Positions 1 to 12,333 of a stretch of 26,502 bases of DNA are shown one piece after another. The stretch is from positions 1 through 26,502 of the forward strand of contig DASWHW010000081.1 of assembly GCA_036397975.1 (NCBI GenBank), written 5' to 3'. The translations under genes were made by a program, and so were the position numbers. Within the stretch, counting starts at the first letter, position 1, and every line of letters begins with the position of its first letter. Origin of the DNA: SZUA-287 sp036397975. GTDB lineage: Bacteria > Bacteroidota > Ignavibacteria > UBA10030 > UBA6906. The notes beneath the pieces are model-generated. The model saw only the letters and a list, made by a program, of their open reading frames with translations. It made no database searches and was not told where the DNA came from.

Positions 1-3
1 TAA

Positions 4-120
4 ATCTGGCAACGTCCTACTCTCCCACACGGTTACCCGAGTAGTACCATCGGCGCTGAAGGGCTTAACTGCCGAGTTCGGAATGGGATCGGGTGTAACA
101 CCTTCGCTATGGTCACCAGA
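4..120 (-). rRNA. rrf: 5S ribosomal RNA
   Basis: The reverse complement begins TCTGGTGACCATAGCGAAGG and closes with GCCAGA, so the two ends pair as the 5S terminal helix (helix I). The middle carries the standard CCCGATCCCATTCCGAAC and GGGTAACC-type 5S elements. It lies about 75 nt downstream of the 23S 3' end in the same orientation, as expected for the last gene of a bacterial rRNA operon. The ends are set by the terminal pairing and may be off by a few bases. Any operon terminator would lie to the left of the window. Confidence 0.96.
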
Positions 121-154
121 AGTTTCTAATCAGGAAGAATCTTTTTCGTATTCA

Positions 155-188
155 TTTATTGATGCACCAGGACAATCGAGATCAATAA
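155..188 (-). other. 23S processing stem, downstream arm
   Basis: This short inverted-repeat arm just beyond the 23S 3' end is complementary, with a three-base gap and a few mismatches, to the segment at 3263-3301 just before the 23S 5' end. Both arms share TTTATTGATCT at one side and TGCATCAA at the other. Such flanking helices are the standard RNase III substrate that releases pre-23S. A second, more distal pair (126-141 with 3401-3414, core ATCAGGAAGA) extends the stalk. Confidence 0.75.
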
Positions 189-195
189 AAATATT

Positions 196-3256
<3,061 letters not shown>

Positions 3257-3262
3257 AAAATC

Positions 3263-3301
3263 TTTATTGATCTGGATTGATGTCCATGATGCATCAATAA
3301 A
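3263..3301 (-). other. 23S processing stem, upstream arm
   Basis: This is the partner of the arm at 155-188. Paired across the whole 23S, the two arms form a long helix beginning a few bases outside the mature ends. The complementarity is seen in the sequence; the role as an RNase III processing stalk follows from how bacterial pre-23S is matured. Confidence 0.75.
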
Positions 3302-3413
3302 AAAATACGGAAAATAACTTTGGATACATTAAGTTTGTTGTTCAATGCGAGGTTTGTTCACCGTGGATTCCACAGTAACTACTACTGCAATGTTCAACAG
3401 ACTCTTCCTGATT

Positions 3414-3423
3414 GTCAAAGAAC
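3414..3423 (-). promoter_or_regulatory. boxA-like antitermination element in the 16S-23S spacer
   Basis: The minus strand reads GTTCTTTGAC between tRNA-Ala and 23S. A matching GTTCTTTGAA lies in the 16S leader at 5474-5483. A boxA-like element both in the leader and before 23S is the usual arrangement for Nus-dependent rRNA antitermination. The match is to a short motif, and the leader copy also takes part in the 16S processing stem, so the two roles cannot be separated from sequence alone. Confidence 0.5.
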
Positions 3424-3454
3424 AGTATCGCAGGCCGAAGTCAGCGATAAGTCG

Positions 3455-3527
3455 TGGAGCTGAGGGGGATCGAACCCCTGACCCCTAGCTTGCAAAGCTA
3501 GTGCTCTCCCAGCTGAGCTACAGCCCC
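3455..3527 (-). tRNA. tRNA-Ala (anticodon TGC)
   Basis: The minus strand begins GGGGCTGTAGCTCAGCTGGG, with the standard D-arm. The anticodon stem CTAGC/GCTAG encloses the loop TTTGCAA, giving anticodon TGC. The T-arm GGGGTTCGATCCCC closes normally, and the acceptor stem GGGGCTG/CAGCTCC pairs with one G-T. The discriminator is A and the following bases are CGA, so the 3' CCA is not encoded and must be added enzymatically. It is the second tRNA of the rRNA spacer. Confidence 0.97.
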
Positions 3528-3620
3528 TCGTAGAATGGAATAACACTCTACAAGAGCTACAACGTGTTTCATAGCCCCGCAACGTCTGGCGTTGAGCGAC
3601 AACGCCAATTGCTTGAATTG

Positions 3621-3694
<74 letters not shown>

Positions 3695-3749
3695 ATTTCA
3701 TTACGTTGTAGGGTAAATGAATGGTGACTCTGAGCAGGTTAAGAATAAA

Positions 3750-3773
3750 GTCTTTGAAAAAGTGTGCACAACC
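3750..3773 (-). other. 16S processing stem, downstream arm
   Basis: On the minus strand this segment reads GGTTGTGCACACTTTTTCAA then AGAC. It is complementary to the leader segment 5458-5483 (GTTCTTTGAAAATTGTGTGC then ATAACC), with a few mismatches. Together they form the helix that brackets pre-16S for RNase III cleavage. The complementarity is seen directly; the processing role is from general knowledge of rRNA operons. Confidence 0.7.
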
Positions 3774-3826
3774 GCAGGCATGTTCTGTAGATCCTCATCT
3801 TTACCTCGATTGCTCGAGGAAAGACT

Positions 3827-5369
<1,543 letters not shown>

Positions 5370-5457
5370 AATTATTACAATTTAAAGTTTGATGTCTTGG
5401 CAAGACCATCACTTTCGCGATGATCAGTACCAAGGTTGGGCTCTACAAAATTGACTT

Positions 5458-5483
5458 GGTTATGCACACAATTTTCAAAGAAC
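5458..5483 (-). other. 16S leader: processing-stem arm with boxA-like motif
   Basis: This leader segment pairs with 3750-3773 across the whole 16S gene. Its first bases on the minus strand, GTTCTTTGAA, also resemble boxA and are repeated before 23S at 3414-3423. It lies about 40 nt downstream of the predicted transcription start. Confidence 0.6.
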
Positions 5484-5523
5484 AACTGCTCGTACGAGCA
5501 ACCCGTATTCTTGACGGGCACTA

Positions 5524-5552
5524 AATATAAGTACGAAAACTTCTGAAGTCAA
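5524..5552 (-). promoter_or_regulatory. rRNA operon promoter
   Basis: On the minus strand TTGACT (5547-5552) is followed by a 17-bp spacer and TATATT (5524-5529), a near-consensus primary-sigma promoter. The predicted start near 5517 gives a leader of about 150 nt before 16S, which holds the boxA-like and processing elements. A weaker second candidate upstream, TTGACT (5643-5648), 17 bp, TAGTTT (5620-5625), could be a tandem P1; it lies in the short pepF-rRNA intergenic region. Confidence 0.75.
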
Positions 5553-5654
5553 CAACTTTGGAATAATTATTTGTCCACAGCTCGAAATGGACAACGGAGG
5601 GTCCAGAAGTTGGGAGAAGAAACTACATGAACGCAGTTCAAAAGTCAATCGCAT

Positions 5655-7517
5655 TCAACCGTTTGTCCTGCTACCAATAATTTTCTCAACCTCATCCATG
5701 ACCCGATTCATTTTTTTCATCGCGAACTCGAACGGTTCTGAGGATGTTATATCGATTCCAGTGGATTTCAAAAGCTCTATTGGATAGTCAGAGCCACCGG
5801 CGGAAAGAAGCAAAAGATATTTGCGAAGGACATCCTTGTTGCCGGCAAAAACCAACTCGGAGAGCGCTGATGACGCTACGAAGGAAGTTGCATATTGATA
5901 GACATAGAAATTGTAGTAGAAGTGTGGGATGTTTGCCCATTCACCACGGGTCTCTTCATCCACAAAACAAACGTCGTCATGTCCATAGTACTCGCGCGTA
6001 AGAGTAGTGTAGAGTTCACAGAGTGAATCGCCCGTTAGTGATCTTCCCTTCTCTGCAGCCTCATGAATCGAAATTTCGAATTCCGAAAACTGCGTTTGCC
6101 GGAACACCGTCCCCCTCGCGCCGTCAAGATAGTTCATGAGTAAGGAAAGCCTTACTCCTTCATCACTGATAGATTGTAGCATATGATCAAGCAAGAGAGC
6201 CTCGTTGAACGTAGAAGCGACCTCTGCGACAAAAATAGAGTAGTGTGAATTTACGAACGGCTGCGACTTGTTGGAAAGATAACTGTGCATCGTATGACCA
6301 AGTTCATGCGTTAATGTGCTTACGTCTTCATACTTCCCATTGTAGTTCAACAACATGTACGGATGAACATCGTACACGGAACCGTTAGAATATGCCCCTG
6401 ACCGTTTTCCCTGGTTCGGATAGACATCAAACCACCGCTGTTGAAATGCGCGCGCAGCCACGTCACAATACTCCCCACCGAGGGGTAGAAGCGAATCCAA
6501 GGTGAGAGAGCGCGCTTCCTCAAATGTAAATTTCAAATCCACCTCGGACACAGTAGGCGCATATAAATCGTAGTAGTGCAAACGGTCGATCTGCATCATT
6601 CGCCTGCGAATATCAAGATATCGATGGAAGGTACCAATATGTGAGCGAACGTTCTCAATCAGCCCGCGATACACTTCCTCGGGAATATTGCTTCCGTCCA
6701 GTGCGCGCTGTAACACGGATTTGTAACCCCGGGATCTGGAATAAAACATGTTCTTCTTCACTTCGGCGTACAGTTGCGCCCCAAATGTCCTCCTGAATTC
6801 ATACAATTTGTCGAAGTACGCTCGGAAAATTTTCTTCCTATCGTTCCTGTTCCTTGCCGCGCGGTAGATGCTAAAGTTGCTTTTGTCGAGTCGGACGGTT
6901 TTTCCGTCTGCAAGCACTATTTCCGGAAATGGAAATTCCGCATTGGAGAAGATGCTATAAACACTATTGGGAGTGTCAGCGATGAGGCTCGAGTGTGCCA
7001 GGATGCGCTCCTCAGGCTCAGAAAGCGTGTGCGGCTTCCGGCGAAATGTATCTTTCAAACTATGTTGGTATGGAAGAAGCTGCGGTTCCTCACTAATCAA
7101 ACCTTCAATCAATTCCCATGGCGTCTGAAGAATCTCCGGCTCGATAAAGGCTGTCTTCGAGGCAAAGTCGGAGCCGACCTGAGCGATTTCCTGATCCATC
7201 GCTAACGCGTTCGCATCCCGTGTATCTTCATCAGATCGCATGCTGGAATAACATTGCAGCCGCAACTGTTCCTTGCTGAGAGCGCTGACCAGCTCTAGAC
7301 AATCGAGCAGGCTTGAAGCAGAAGCACATACCGTTCCGCGAAATTTGTTCACGACGGCTAGAGATTGTTCATGCCGTTGCTTGGCCTCTCTCCACTCAGC
7401 GTCGCTTGAATAAATATCAGTGAGGTTCCAGCAATAGGACTCATCGATCTCGCTTCGATCGGGTGTCCTGATAAGAGTTTCTGTATTGAGCGCTTTAGTC
7501 ATCGAATGAGTGTCCAT
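5655..7517 (-). CDS. pepF: oligoendopeptidase F (M3B zinc metallopeptidase)
   Basis: This 620-residue protein has the length and layout of the PepF/M3B family, which hydrolyses oligopeptides of roughly 7-17 residues in the cytoplasm. The zinc motif HELGH is at residues 404-408 (H404, E405, H408), and the third ligand is probably E432 in AEVASTFNEA. The aromatic substrate-side segment HFYYNFYVYQYA is at about 532-543. The N-terminal 350 residues are the helical M3 lid region. No signal peptide is visible. The ATG at 7517 is taken as the start; a second ATG five codons in is equally possible, and neither has a strong ribosome site. It is transcribed towards the rRNA operon and sits 87 nt after the pseudokinase gene, so it may be a separate unit. 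The family call is very secure; the physiological substrate is not visible. Confidence 0.95.
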   Translation of the reverse strand: MDTHSMTKALNTETLIRTPDRSEIDESYCWNLTDIYSSDAEWREAKQRHEQSLAVVNKFRGTVCASASSLLDCLELVSALSKEQLRLQCYSSMRSDEDTRDANALAMDQEIAQVGSDFASKTAFIEPEILQTPWELIEGLISEEPQLLPYQHSLKDTFRRKPHTLSEPEERILAHSSLIADTPNSVYSIFSNAEFPFPEIVLADGKTVRLDKSNFSIYRAARNRNDRKKIFRAYFDKLYEFRRTFGAQLYAEVKKNMFYSRSRGYKSVLQRALDGSNIPEEVYRGLIENVRSHIGTFHRYLDIRRRMMQIDRLHYYDLYAPTVSEVDLKFTFEEARSLTLDSLLPLGGEYCDVAARAFQQRWFDVYPNQGKRSGAYSNGSVYDVHPYMLLNYNGKYEDVSTLTHELGHTMHSYLSNKSQPFVNSHYSIFVAEVASTFNEALLLDHMLQSISDEGVRLSLLMNYLDGARGTVFRQTQFSEFEISIHEAAEKGRSLTGDSLCELYTTLTREYYGHDDVCFVDEETRGEWANIPHFYYNFYVYQYATSFVASSALSELVFAGNKDVLRKYLLLLSAGGSDYPIELLKSTGIDITSSEPFEFAMKKMNRVMDEVEKIIGSRTNG

Positions 7518-7604
7518 TTCAACGTTATGAAGGCAGCCATTTGGTTATACAAAGAGTAGAGAGATCTATGTAGAAGGGCAAACAATGGCTGACGACAATG
7601 TTTC

Positions 7605-8570
7605 TCAGCGGGCAAGAAAGACGACAAGAGCGATTCCGAGCACGACAGCAGCCGCAACAACGATTCCCAGAGTGAGGTATTTGCGCTGGTCCCTCGACCG
7701 GTACGTCGGGATCGGAGACCTCGTTACAGGGATGGTGTCACCACCACGAACTGCATCCTGAAGAGCACCAAGCATTTCCAACGCCGACTGGTATCTGCGT
7801 GACGGGTCACGTTCTGTCGCTCTTGCAATTACCCGTGCGATGGATTTGGATATTCTCGGATTAATTTTTTCGGGTAAGGGAATTTCTCCATCGACAATCG
7901 TCTTACGGATCAAGAAATCGTCGCCCGACGAGGTAAACTCCGGACGTCCGGCAGCGAGTTCATACAAAAGCATACCGGCAGCATAGAGATCCGTCAGATG
8001 ACTCACTTCCCGCTTCCCTTTGATCTGTTCAGGCGCCTCATACATCAAATCGTCGTCTTTTCTGAGCATCATTGTAACTCCCGCATCCTGCTGAAACCTG
8101 TCCATATTGACGTTGCGCAGTTTCAGTCCCCGATTGCCCTCGATAAGAATGTTTGACGGTTTCAGTGCAAGATGTGCGAGACCTTCCTGGTGGATTGCTT
8201 GCAACCCTGAGAGAACCCCATTCAAGACTCGAAGAAGTTCTTGTTCCGATCGAATAACGCCATGAATAGCTTCCGTGATCAGCGCTCCGTCCGATTTCTC
8301 CATCACGATGGCCGAGATCTCCTCTCCTTTTTCAAGACCGACGATTGTTGCAACATTAGGGTGACTGATCCGGGCCAACGAGTCTACCATCGATGATAGC
8401 TCACCCATCACTGCCGCATTCCCTTGAATGCGCTTGTCAATGACGTGAAGAATTACCTGTTGATGTGTGAACGTATCTTGGGCATCATACAAGACGCCGA
8501 TACTCCCCTGCCCGATCTTGGCTTCGAGAAGATACTTCCCACATGTTCTTCCTTGCAGGGAAAAGTTCAT
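7605..8570 (-). CDS. membrane-anchored serine/threonine pseudokinase (PknB-like fold)
   Basis: The 321 residues align with the Hanks-type kinase fold. The glycine loop IGQGSIGVLY (19-28), HPN (70-72), the catalytic-loop frame ending LKPSN (136-140), APE (179-181) and the helix-F Asp D194 are all present. The catalytic residues are not. The VAIK lysine is H42 (VILH), HRD is H133-L134-A135, and DFG is N153-V154-N155. It should therefore be unable to phosphorylate by the normal mechanism, and is best read as a scaffold or allosteric partner that may still bind nucleotide. A single C-terminal membrane helix (about 299-320) with a very short tail anchors it, leaving the kinase fold in the cytoplasm. 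The gene starts 15 nt after the FHA-protein stop, so the two are probably co-transcribed and may work as a pair. The fold call is secure; the function is unknown. Confidence 0.9.
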   Translation of the reverse strand: MNFSLQGRTCGKYLLEAKIGQGSIGVLYDAQDTFTHQQVILHVIDKRIQGNAAVMGELSSMVDSLARISHPNVATIVGLEKGEEISAIVMEKSDGALITEAIHGVIRSEQELLRVLNGVLSGLQAIHQEGLAHLALKPSNILIEGNRGLKLRNVNMDRFQQDAGVTMMLRKDDDLMYEAPEQIKGKREVSHLTDLYAAGMLLYELAAGRPEFTSSGDDFLIRKTIVDGEIPLPEKINPRISKSIARVIARATERDPSRRYQSALEMLGALQDAVRGGDTIPVTRSPIPTYRSRDQRKYLTLGIVVAAAVVLGIALVVFLAR

Positions 8571-8585
8571 CGGTTGCTCATTTTA

Positions 8586-9353
8586 TTACAAAACCTTTTT
8601 GGGTAAAGGCACAGAGGAGGAAAGAAACTTTGCCTCGACTCTCCCGAAAGAAACTTTGTCTCCTGACGTCAGTTCGACGATGTCCACCAGCTCGGTTCCG
8701 TTCAGAAACGTAAGGTTCTTGCTGTCGAGATCCTGGACTGTCGCTCGTCCTTCCTCGACAGTGATCACCGCATGATGCTGCGACACACTCATATCCTTAA
8801 GTTCAACCGCACACTCCGGTGACCTGCCGATCAATGTTGTACCGTTCTCCAGTTTATATGTTCGTTTGAAAGGATACGTAAGGATATCGAGAAAATAGAC
8901 TTTCCGCGTGTTGGTGGGGTTCAACGGAGGGATCGCGACGCTTCGCTCTCCGACAGTTTCTTGCTGGTTGTGCGCAATGAAGGCCGGAGTCGGTTGAGGC
9001 TCAGCTTCAAAGACGGTTTGAGACGAAGCCTCCGAATTTCCTGACGACTCATCGGTTTGTAGTTGAAATACGAAGTCGACGGTATCGCCAAACGTAATGA
9101 TCTCGCCACTGGATAGACGTTCCTTTCCACTTACGCGTCGCCCGTTTACTTTTGTGCCGTTCGCGCTGTCTAGATCTTCAACATAGAATGCCTGTTGAAT
9201 GCCGTCAAAAAAAATGCGTGCATGCCTTCGGGAGAGCCCCGCGGAACCGAGGATCAGCATGCAGGATTCCTCTTCTCCAACCAAGCACTCTCGAGTGAAA
9301 GCGACGGCAATAGTCCCGAATTGGCTTGTCTGAGTGGAGAGCTTCGCGCGCAT
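8586..9353 (-). CDS. tandem FHA-domain protein
   Basis: The 255-residue protein carries two forkhead-associated domains, which bind phosphothreonine peptides. FHA1 (about 10-97) has SRRHA (S41, H44) and SANGT (N65), but where the family has the G-R pair it has G26-E27. FHA2 (about 152-245) keeps G176-R177, S191-x-x-H194 and N213, so it looks competent. The linker (about 100-150) is acidic, Ser/Thr/Pro-rich and probably disordered, with several threonines that could be phosphosites. No membrane helix or signal is visible. The partner encoded immediately downstream is a pseudokinase, so any phosphorylated ligand must come from an active kinase elsewhere. The start ATG at 9353 follows a 270-nt gap with promoter-like sequence, suggesting it can be expressed apart from the sigma/anti-sigma pair. 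Confidence 0.92.
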   Translation of the reverse strand: MRAKLSTQTSQFGTIAVAFTRECLVGEEESCMLILGSAGLSRRHARIFFDGIQQAFYVEDLDSANGTKVNGRRVSGKERLSSGEIITFGDTVDFVFQLQTDESSGNSEASSQTVFEAEPQPTPAFIAHNQQETVGERSVAIPPLNPTNTRKVYFLDILTYPFKRTYKLENGTTLIGRSPECAVELKDMSVSQHHAVITVEEGRATVQDLDSKNLTFLNGTELVDIVELTSGDKVSFGRVEAKFLSSSVPLPKKVL

Positions 9354-9500
9354 CTGAATCCGTCAATTGTTCAAACAGTACTGTTGAATCTACGTCGCGT
9401 GAACATAAGAATCAATGGCATCTTGAAAATCGTATCTGTGCCAGAAGCACCTCAGTGGGCCATGCACCAATGTTATTTCGTTGAACACAACATCCAGACT

Positions 9501-9541
9501 CTCATATTTTTCAAAATTAGCCCTGACAATAAGTCGGCCAA
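9501..9541 (-). promoter_or_regulatory. candidate promoter(s) for the FHA-pseudokinase pair
   Basis: The 270-nt gap between the anti-sigma stop and the FHA start (9354-9623) holds two overlapping promoter readings on the minus strand. One is TTGTCA (9524-9529), 17 bp, TATGAG (9501-9506). The other is of the Bacteroidia type: TTG (9539-9541), 19 bp, TAATTTTG (9512-9519). Either would give an untranslated leader of roughly 140-150 nt. I saw no convincing gene or terminator in this gap. Confidence 0.4.
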
Positions 9542-9623
9542 TAAGGAAAACGACATCGAACTCGGAGATGTCGCTTCATACCATGCGTTGAAATTGAAAT
9601 AGAAGAGGAATGGACCACAAAGA

Positions 9624-10463
9624 TCAGAGAGTCGGAGAGCCTGCCATGTACATATCGCCGGTGGGTTGTGGGACACCCCCCTTTGGTTCCAGGGTGATGG
9701 CAAATGCAGATATTTCACGCGGATTGGTAAATGCAAGGTTCTCGATTCTAAAGAAATTCGGATCGCTATTCGAAACAGCAAAGACGCCTGCACTAATGGG
9801 AAGTTTTCCTTTGAGAACCCAGAGCTGATAGTCCTTGTCCGAGGAGACTGGAGGAAGGTTTGATACCTGAAGAATCGCAGTTCTTTTTTCAGGATCCCAT
9901 ATGACCTTTCCATAACCGACCGGGTTCACCTTCAGCCCATCCATCAGCGTTATTTCTACTTTTTTTGATGCAAGGACATTCAGGAGTTCCTCTTTTCTTG
10001 CAACTTCATCGCGAAGCGCCACGAGGCGTGCGTTTAGATCTATGTTCTCCTTTCGCATCTCCATAACAGTCACATCCTGCTGTTCGATTGTGCGAACAAG
10101 GTTTGAAACGAAAAGTGAAAATGCCACCACCATCACTAAAGCTCCAACGGTGATTCCGACATACAGCCACCGCTGTCTTGGGTGTTGCGTCTCCTTAGCG
10201 GTAATCGTCCGCCGGGCTGCTGAGTTCTCCGCATGAGCGGATAGACGAAGCTTCTGCATCAATTCCGTCTTGACATTGGCGGCGGGTTCTTTCCGTTCAA
10301 GGGTAGTGGGGAGTAAGGAGATCACGCTCTTGAATTCCCTCAGTTCTTCTAGATCGGCGAGATCTGCGTTTCGCATGTACTCCTCGAATCGACGGAGGTC
10401 TTCCCCTGCCAACCCACCGGCTGCATATACCGCACTTAGTTCTTTAAATTCTTCTCGTGTCAC
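9624..10463 (-). CDS. RskA-type anti-sigma factor
   Basis: This 279-residue single-pass membrane protein begins with a cytoplasmic anti-sigma domain (about 1-75; YAAGGLAGEDLRRFEEYM is the characteristic helix), without the His/Cys zinc ligands of ZAS proteins. A membrane helix follows at about 99-121, then a coiled-coil segment (122-163), and an extracytoplasmic RskA domain (about 170-275) with the family signature around DYQLWVLKGK, SAGVF and FAITLEPKGG. In this family the N-terminal domain holds the ECF sigma factor until the protein is proteolysed. Translation starts at a GTG 2 nt after the sigma stop codon, so the pair is translationally coupled. No regulatory protease gene is in the window. 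Confidence 0.92.
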   Translation of the reverse strand: MTREEFKELSAVYAAGGLAGEDLRRFEEYMRNADLADLEELREFKSVISLLPTTLERKEPAANVKTELMQKLRLSAHAENSAARRTITAKETQHPRQRWLYVGITVGALVMVVAFSLFVSNLVRTIEQQDVTVMEMRKENIDLNARLVALRDEVARKEELLNVLASKKVEITLMDGLKVNPVGYGKVIWDPEKRTAILQVSNLPPVSSDKDYQLWVLKGKLPISAGVFAVSNSDPNFFRIENLAFTNPREISAFAITLEPKGGVPQPTGDMYMAGSPTL

Positions 10464-10465
10464 GC

Positions 10466-11065
10466 TCAGTCGATCCGCTCCTTCAAATAGTCGCGCAAGG
10501 TGATAATGCCCTGTCGCATCCGGGTTTTCACCGTCCCAAGCGGTACGTTCAGTTGCTCGGAAATCTGCTGCTGGGTGAAGCCATCAAAGTAGCTCAATTC
10601 AATAATGCGCCGCTGGTCTTCCGACAGAAGCGCGAGACCACTACGCATTAACTGTTCATATTCTCCATTCATAGCAACTTCAATCGGACTCGCCTCCAAG
10701 GTTTCATCGGGAATGTGGTAAAACTCTTCGTCGTCTATGGTCGAAGTCCGGTTCGCATGTTCTTTCGACCGCAGCCGATCGATTGCTTTCCTTCGAGCCA
10801 TGGTGACTATCCATGTATAAACGCTCCCTTTTGAGGCCGCAAACATTCCTGCCTTCTTCCAGATGCGCAAGAAGAGCTCCTGCAATAAATCTTCCGCTTC
10901 TGCTTCAGTCCGCACGATTCGTACAAGAACGGTGAAGAGCAACGTCGAGTATTTGTCATACAATGCCGATAGCGCTAATTCGTCTCTCTTCACAATGCGT
11001 TCAAAAAGACGAAGATCTTCTTCGTTACTCGCCCGGAACGAATCTATGACTGCCAGAAAGAACAC
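10466..11065 (-). CDS. ECF RNA polymerase sigma factor (SigK-like)
   Basis: The 199-residue protein has sigma region 2 (about 35-100, with DLLQELFLRIWK at 59-70 and the Trp-containing promoter-melting helix SVYTWIVTMARRKAIDRLR) and region 4 (about 138-196, ending in the helix-turn-helix FTQQQISEQLNVPLGTVKTR). It has no region 3, as expected of an ECF factor. Pairing with an RskA-type anti-sigma is the arrangement of the SigK/ECF19-like groups. The start is taken at GTG 11065; shorter starts around residue 15 cannot be excluded because region 2 begins later. Only a -10-like TATAGT about 12 nt upstream is visible, so its own promoter is unclear. It starts 65 nt after the four-gene amidoligase operon, and read-through from that operon is possible. 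Confidence 0.93.
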   Translation of the reverse strand: MFFLAVIDSFRASNEEDLRLFERIVKRDELALSALYDKYSTLLFTVLVRIVRTEAEAEDLLQELFLRIWKKAGMFAASKGSVYTWIVTMARRKAIDRLRSKEHANRTSTIDDEEFYHIPDETLEASPIEVAMNGEYEQLMRSGLALLSEDQRRIIELSYFDGFTQQQISEQLNVPLGTVKTRMRQGIITLRDYLKERID

Positions 11066-11130
11066 AAATTCTCTTGTAAACTATACGAAATAAAAGCAAA
11101 TGCAGATGAAATCAATCTCCCAGACCCCTG

Positions 11131-12327
11131 TTATTCACCCGCGAGGGGAAACAATCCGGCAGAACTGCCAACCCAAGGCACGTCTTTGTTAAAACCAACA
11201 CCCATCATTGTCCCTCGCCCCATCCTCACAAGATTGGAAACCGCGGTCAAATGATCGAGCCATATGTATAGAATTCGGACTTCGGCTTTGGTCCCCCCGT
11301 GGGGGGTATCAACAAACGACCCATAATCAATACGACGTTGAAGCATAAAATTCAATCGATTATCTCCGACAATTGCATCAATATCAGCCTTTGTGGGTCC
11401 GACCTTCACCCCACTACCGGCAAATGAAAAAAGTGGTTTCAGCACCCATTGATCAAGGTCATCAGGAACGGTTTGTACATCAGAGAGAAACTTACTGTCG
11501 GGAACATGCGGATGTTTCACGTAGGGTAAGGAGAACTTGCTCAGGCGGAAAAACCAATTCGGATGACCCGCCCATTCTACGTGAATATCATCCCGAAAAC
11601 TGAATGGAAGTTCGGCGTCAACACGCTCAAGCTCATCGGCAATGGCCCGGTTGTAAACGCGATAGATGGGAATGAGCTGTCCGGCGTGCCGATAAAACAT
11701 GTGACTTCCCTGGATGACGATCTCTCGAATGTTGACCGTCCTGATGCCGCATAGTTTTTCCGTCAGAAGAAAATCGGGACGTGTTTTTTGTTTTTCGGGA
11801 TCGAGTTCGAGCAGAACAACATTCTCCGGCGCATGGTAACTCAGCACGGCGGTCCTGAATGCTTTCGCATATTCCTCTGTGGAGAGCCCGCTCAAGAACC
11901 ACTGAAGGTCATTCGGCAGACCATACACCTGCCGATACAATTCGCTGAGAGTAGGTTGAAACGCAAAGAGCGATGGAAAACCCTGCATCTCAATAAGCAT
12001 CGGCGTGTACAAGCCGTCGGTCGACTTGGTGATGCCAAAATCTACAGCAACAAACATCGGATGAGGTGGCTCATTCGGGACGAGGTACGCGTGCGGTATT
12101 GACCTATCAGATTCGGTGAGGTACGTGGCATTGGAAATGACCTGCTGGATGATCTCTTCTCCAGCAGTGACCATCGTCTCGACGAGATTGCGCGGGAGGA
12201 AAACAGGTGTTTCGCTTACACGAAACTCTACATGCATGCCGCAACGATCGTCGAGAGTCCGAAGAAGCTGCTGATATCGTTTCTCGGTAAACGTGGAATT
12301 GAATTGTTTCCGGAGGTGGGGAACCAT
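11131..12327 (-). CDS. ATP-grasp-like protein of unknown specificity (last gene of amidoligase operon)
   Basis: I do not recognise a named family for this 398-residue soluble protein. The C-terminal third resembles an ATP-grasp nucleotide site: WVLKPLFSFAGSGVKVG (294-310, candidate ATP lysine K297), LQRRIDYG (329-336), the E349/R351 strand EVRILYIW, and a final NLVRMGRGTMMGVGFN (365-380). The middle has VDFGITKSTDG (95-105), LIEMQGFPS (111-119) and IPIYRVYNR (219-227), which recall glutathionylspermidine-synthase-like or circularly permuted ATP-grasp proteins. The start ATG is 6 nt after the M29 peptidase stop. Context (ATP-grasp, GCS2, M29 peptidase, this gene) suggests it forms or acts on an amide bond in the same small product. 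ATP-grasp membership is inference from motifs, and the substrate is unknown. Confidence 0.7.
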   Translation of the reverse strand: MVPHLRKQFNSTFTEKRYQQLLRTLDDRCGMHVEFRVSETPVFLPRNLVETMVTAGEEIIQQVISNATYLTESDRSIPHAYLVPNEPPHPMFVAVDFGITKSTDGLYTPMLIEMQGFPSLFAFQPTLSELYRQVYGLPNDLQWFLSGLSTEEYAKAFRTAVLSYHAPENVVLLELDPEKQKTRPDFLLTEKLCGIRTVNIREIVIQGSHMFYRHAGQLIPIYRVYNRAIADELERVDAELPFSFRDDIHVEWAGHPNWFFRLSKFSLPYVKHPHVPDSKFLSDVQTVPDDLDQWVLKPLFSFAGSGVKVGPTKADIDAIVGDNRLNFMLQRRIDYGSFVDTPHGGTKAEVRILYIWLDHLTAVSNLVRMGRGTMMGVGFNKDVPWVGSSAGLFPLAGE

Positions 12328-12333
12328 GGATGG

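Noticed and set aside
9195..9602. 135-codon plus-strand frame across the FHA 5' end
   Set aside because: It mostly overlaps the FHA gene antisense, has no domain and no ribosome site.
9473..9913. 146-codon minus-strand frame overlapping the anti-sigma gene end
   Set aside because: It is in a different frame from a clear RskA domain and shows no motif; the part in the 270-nt gap is too short to support alone.
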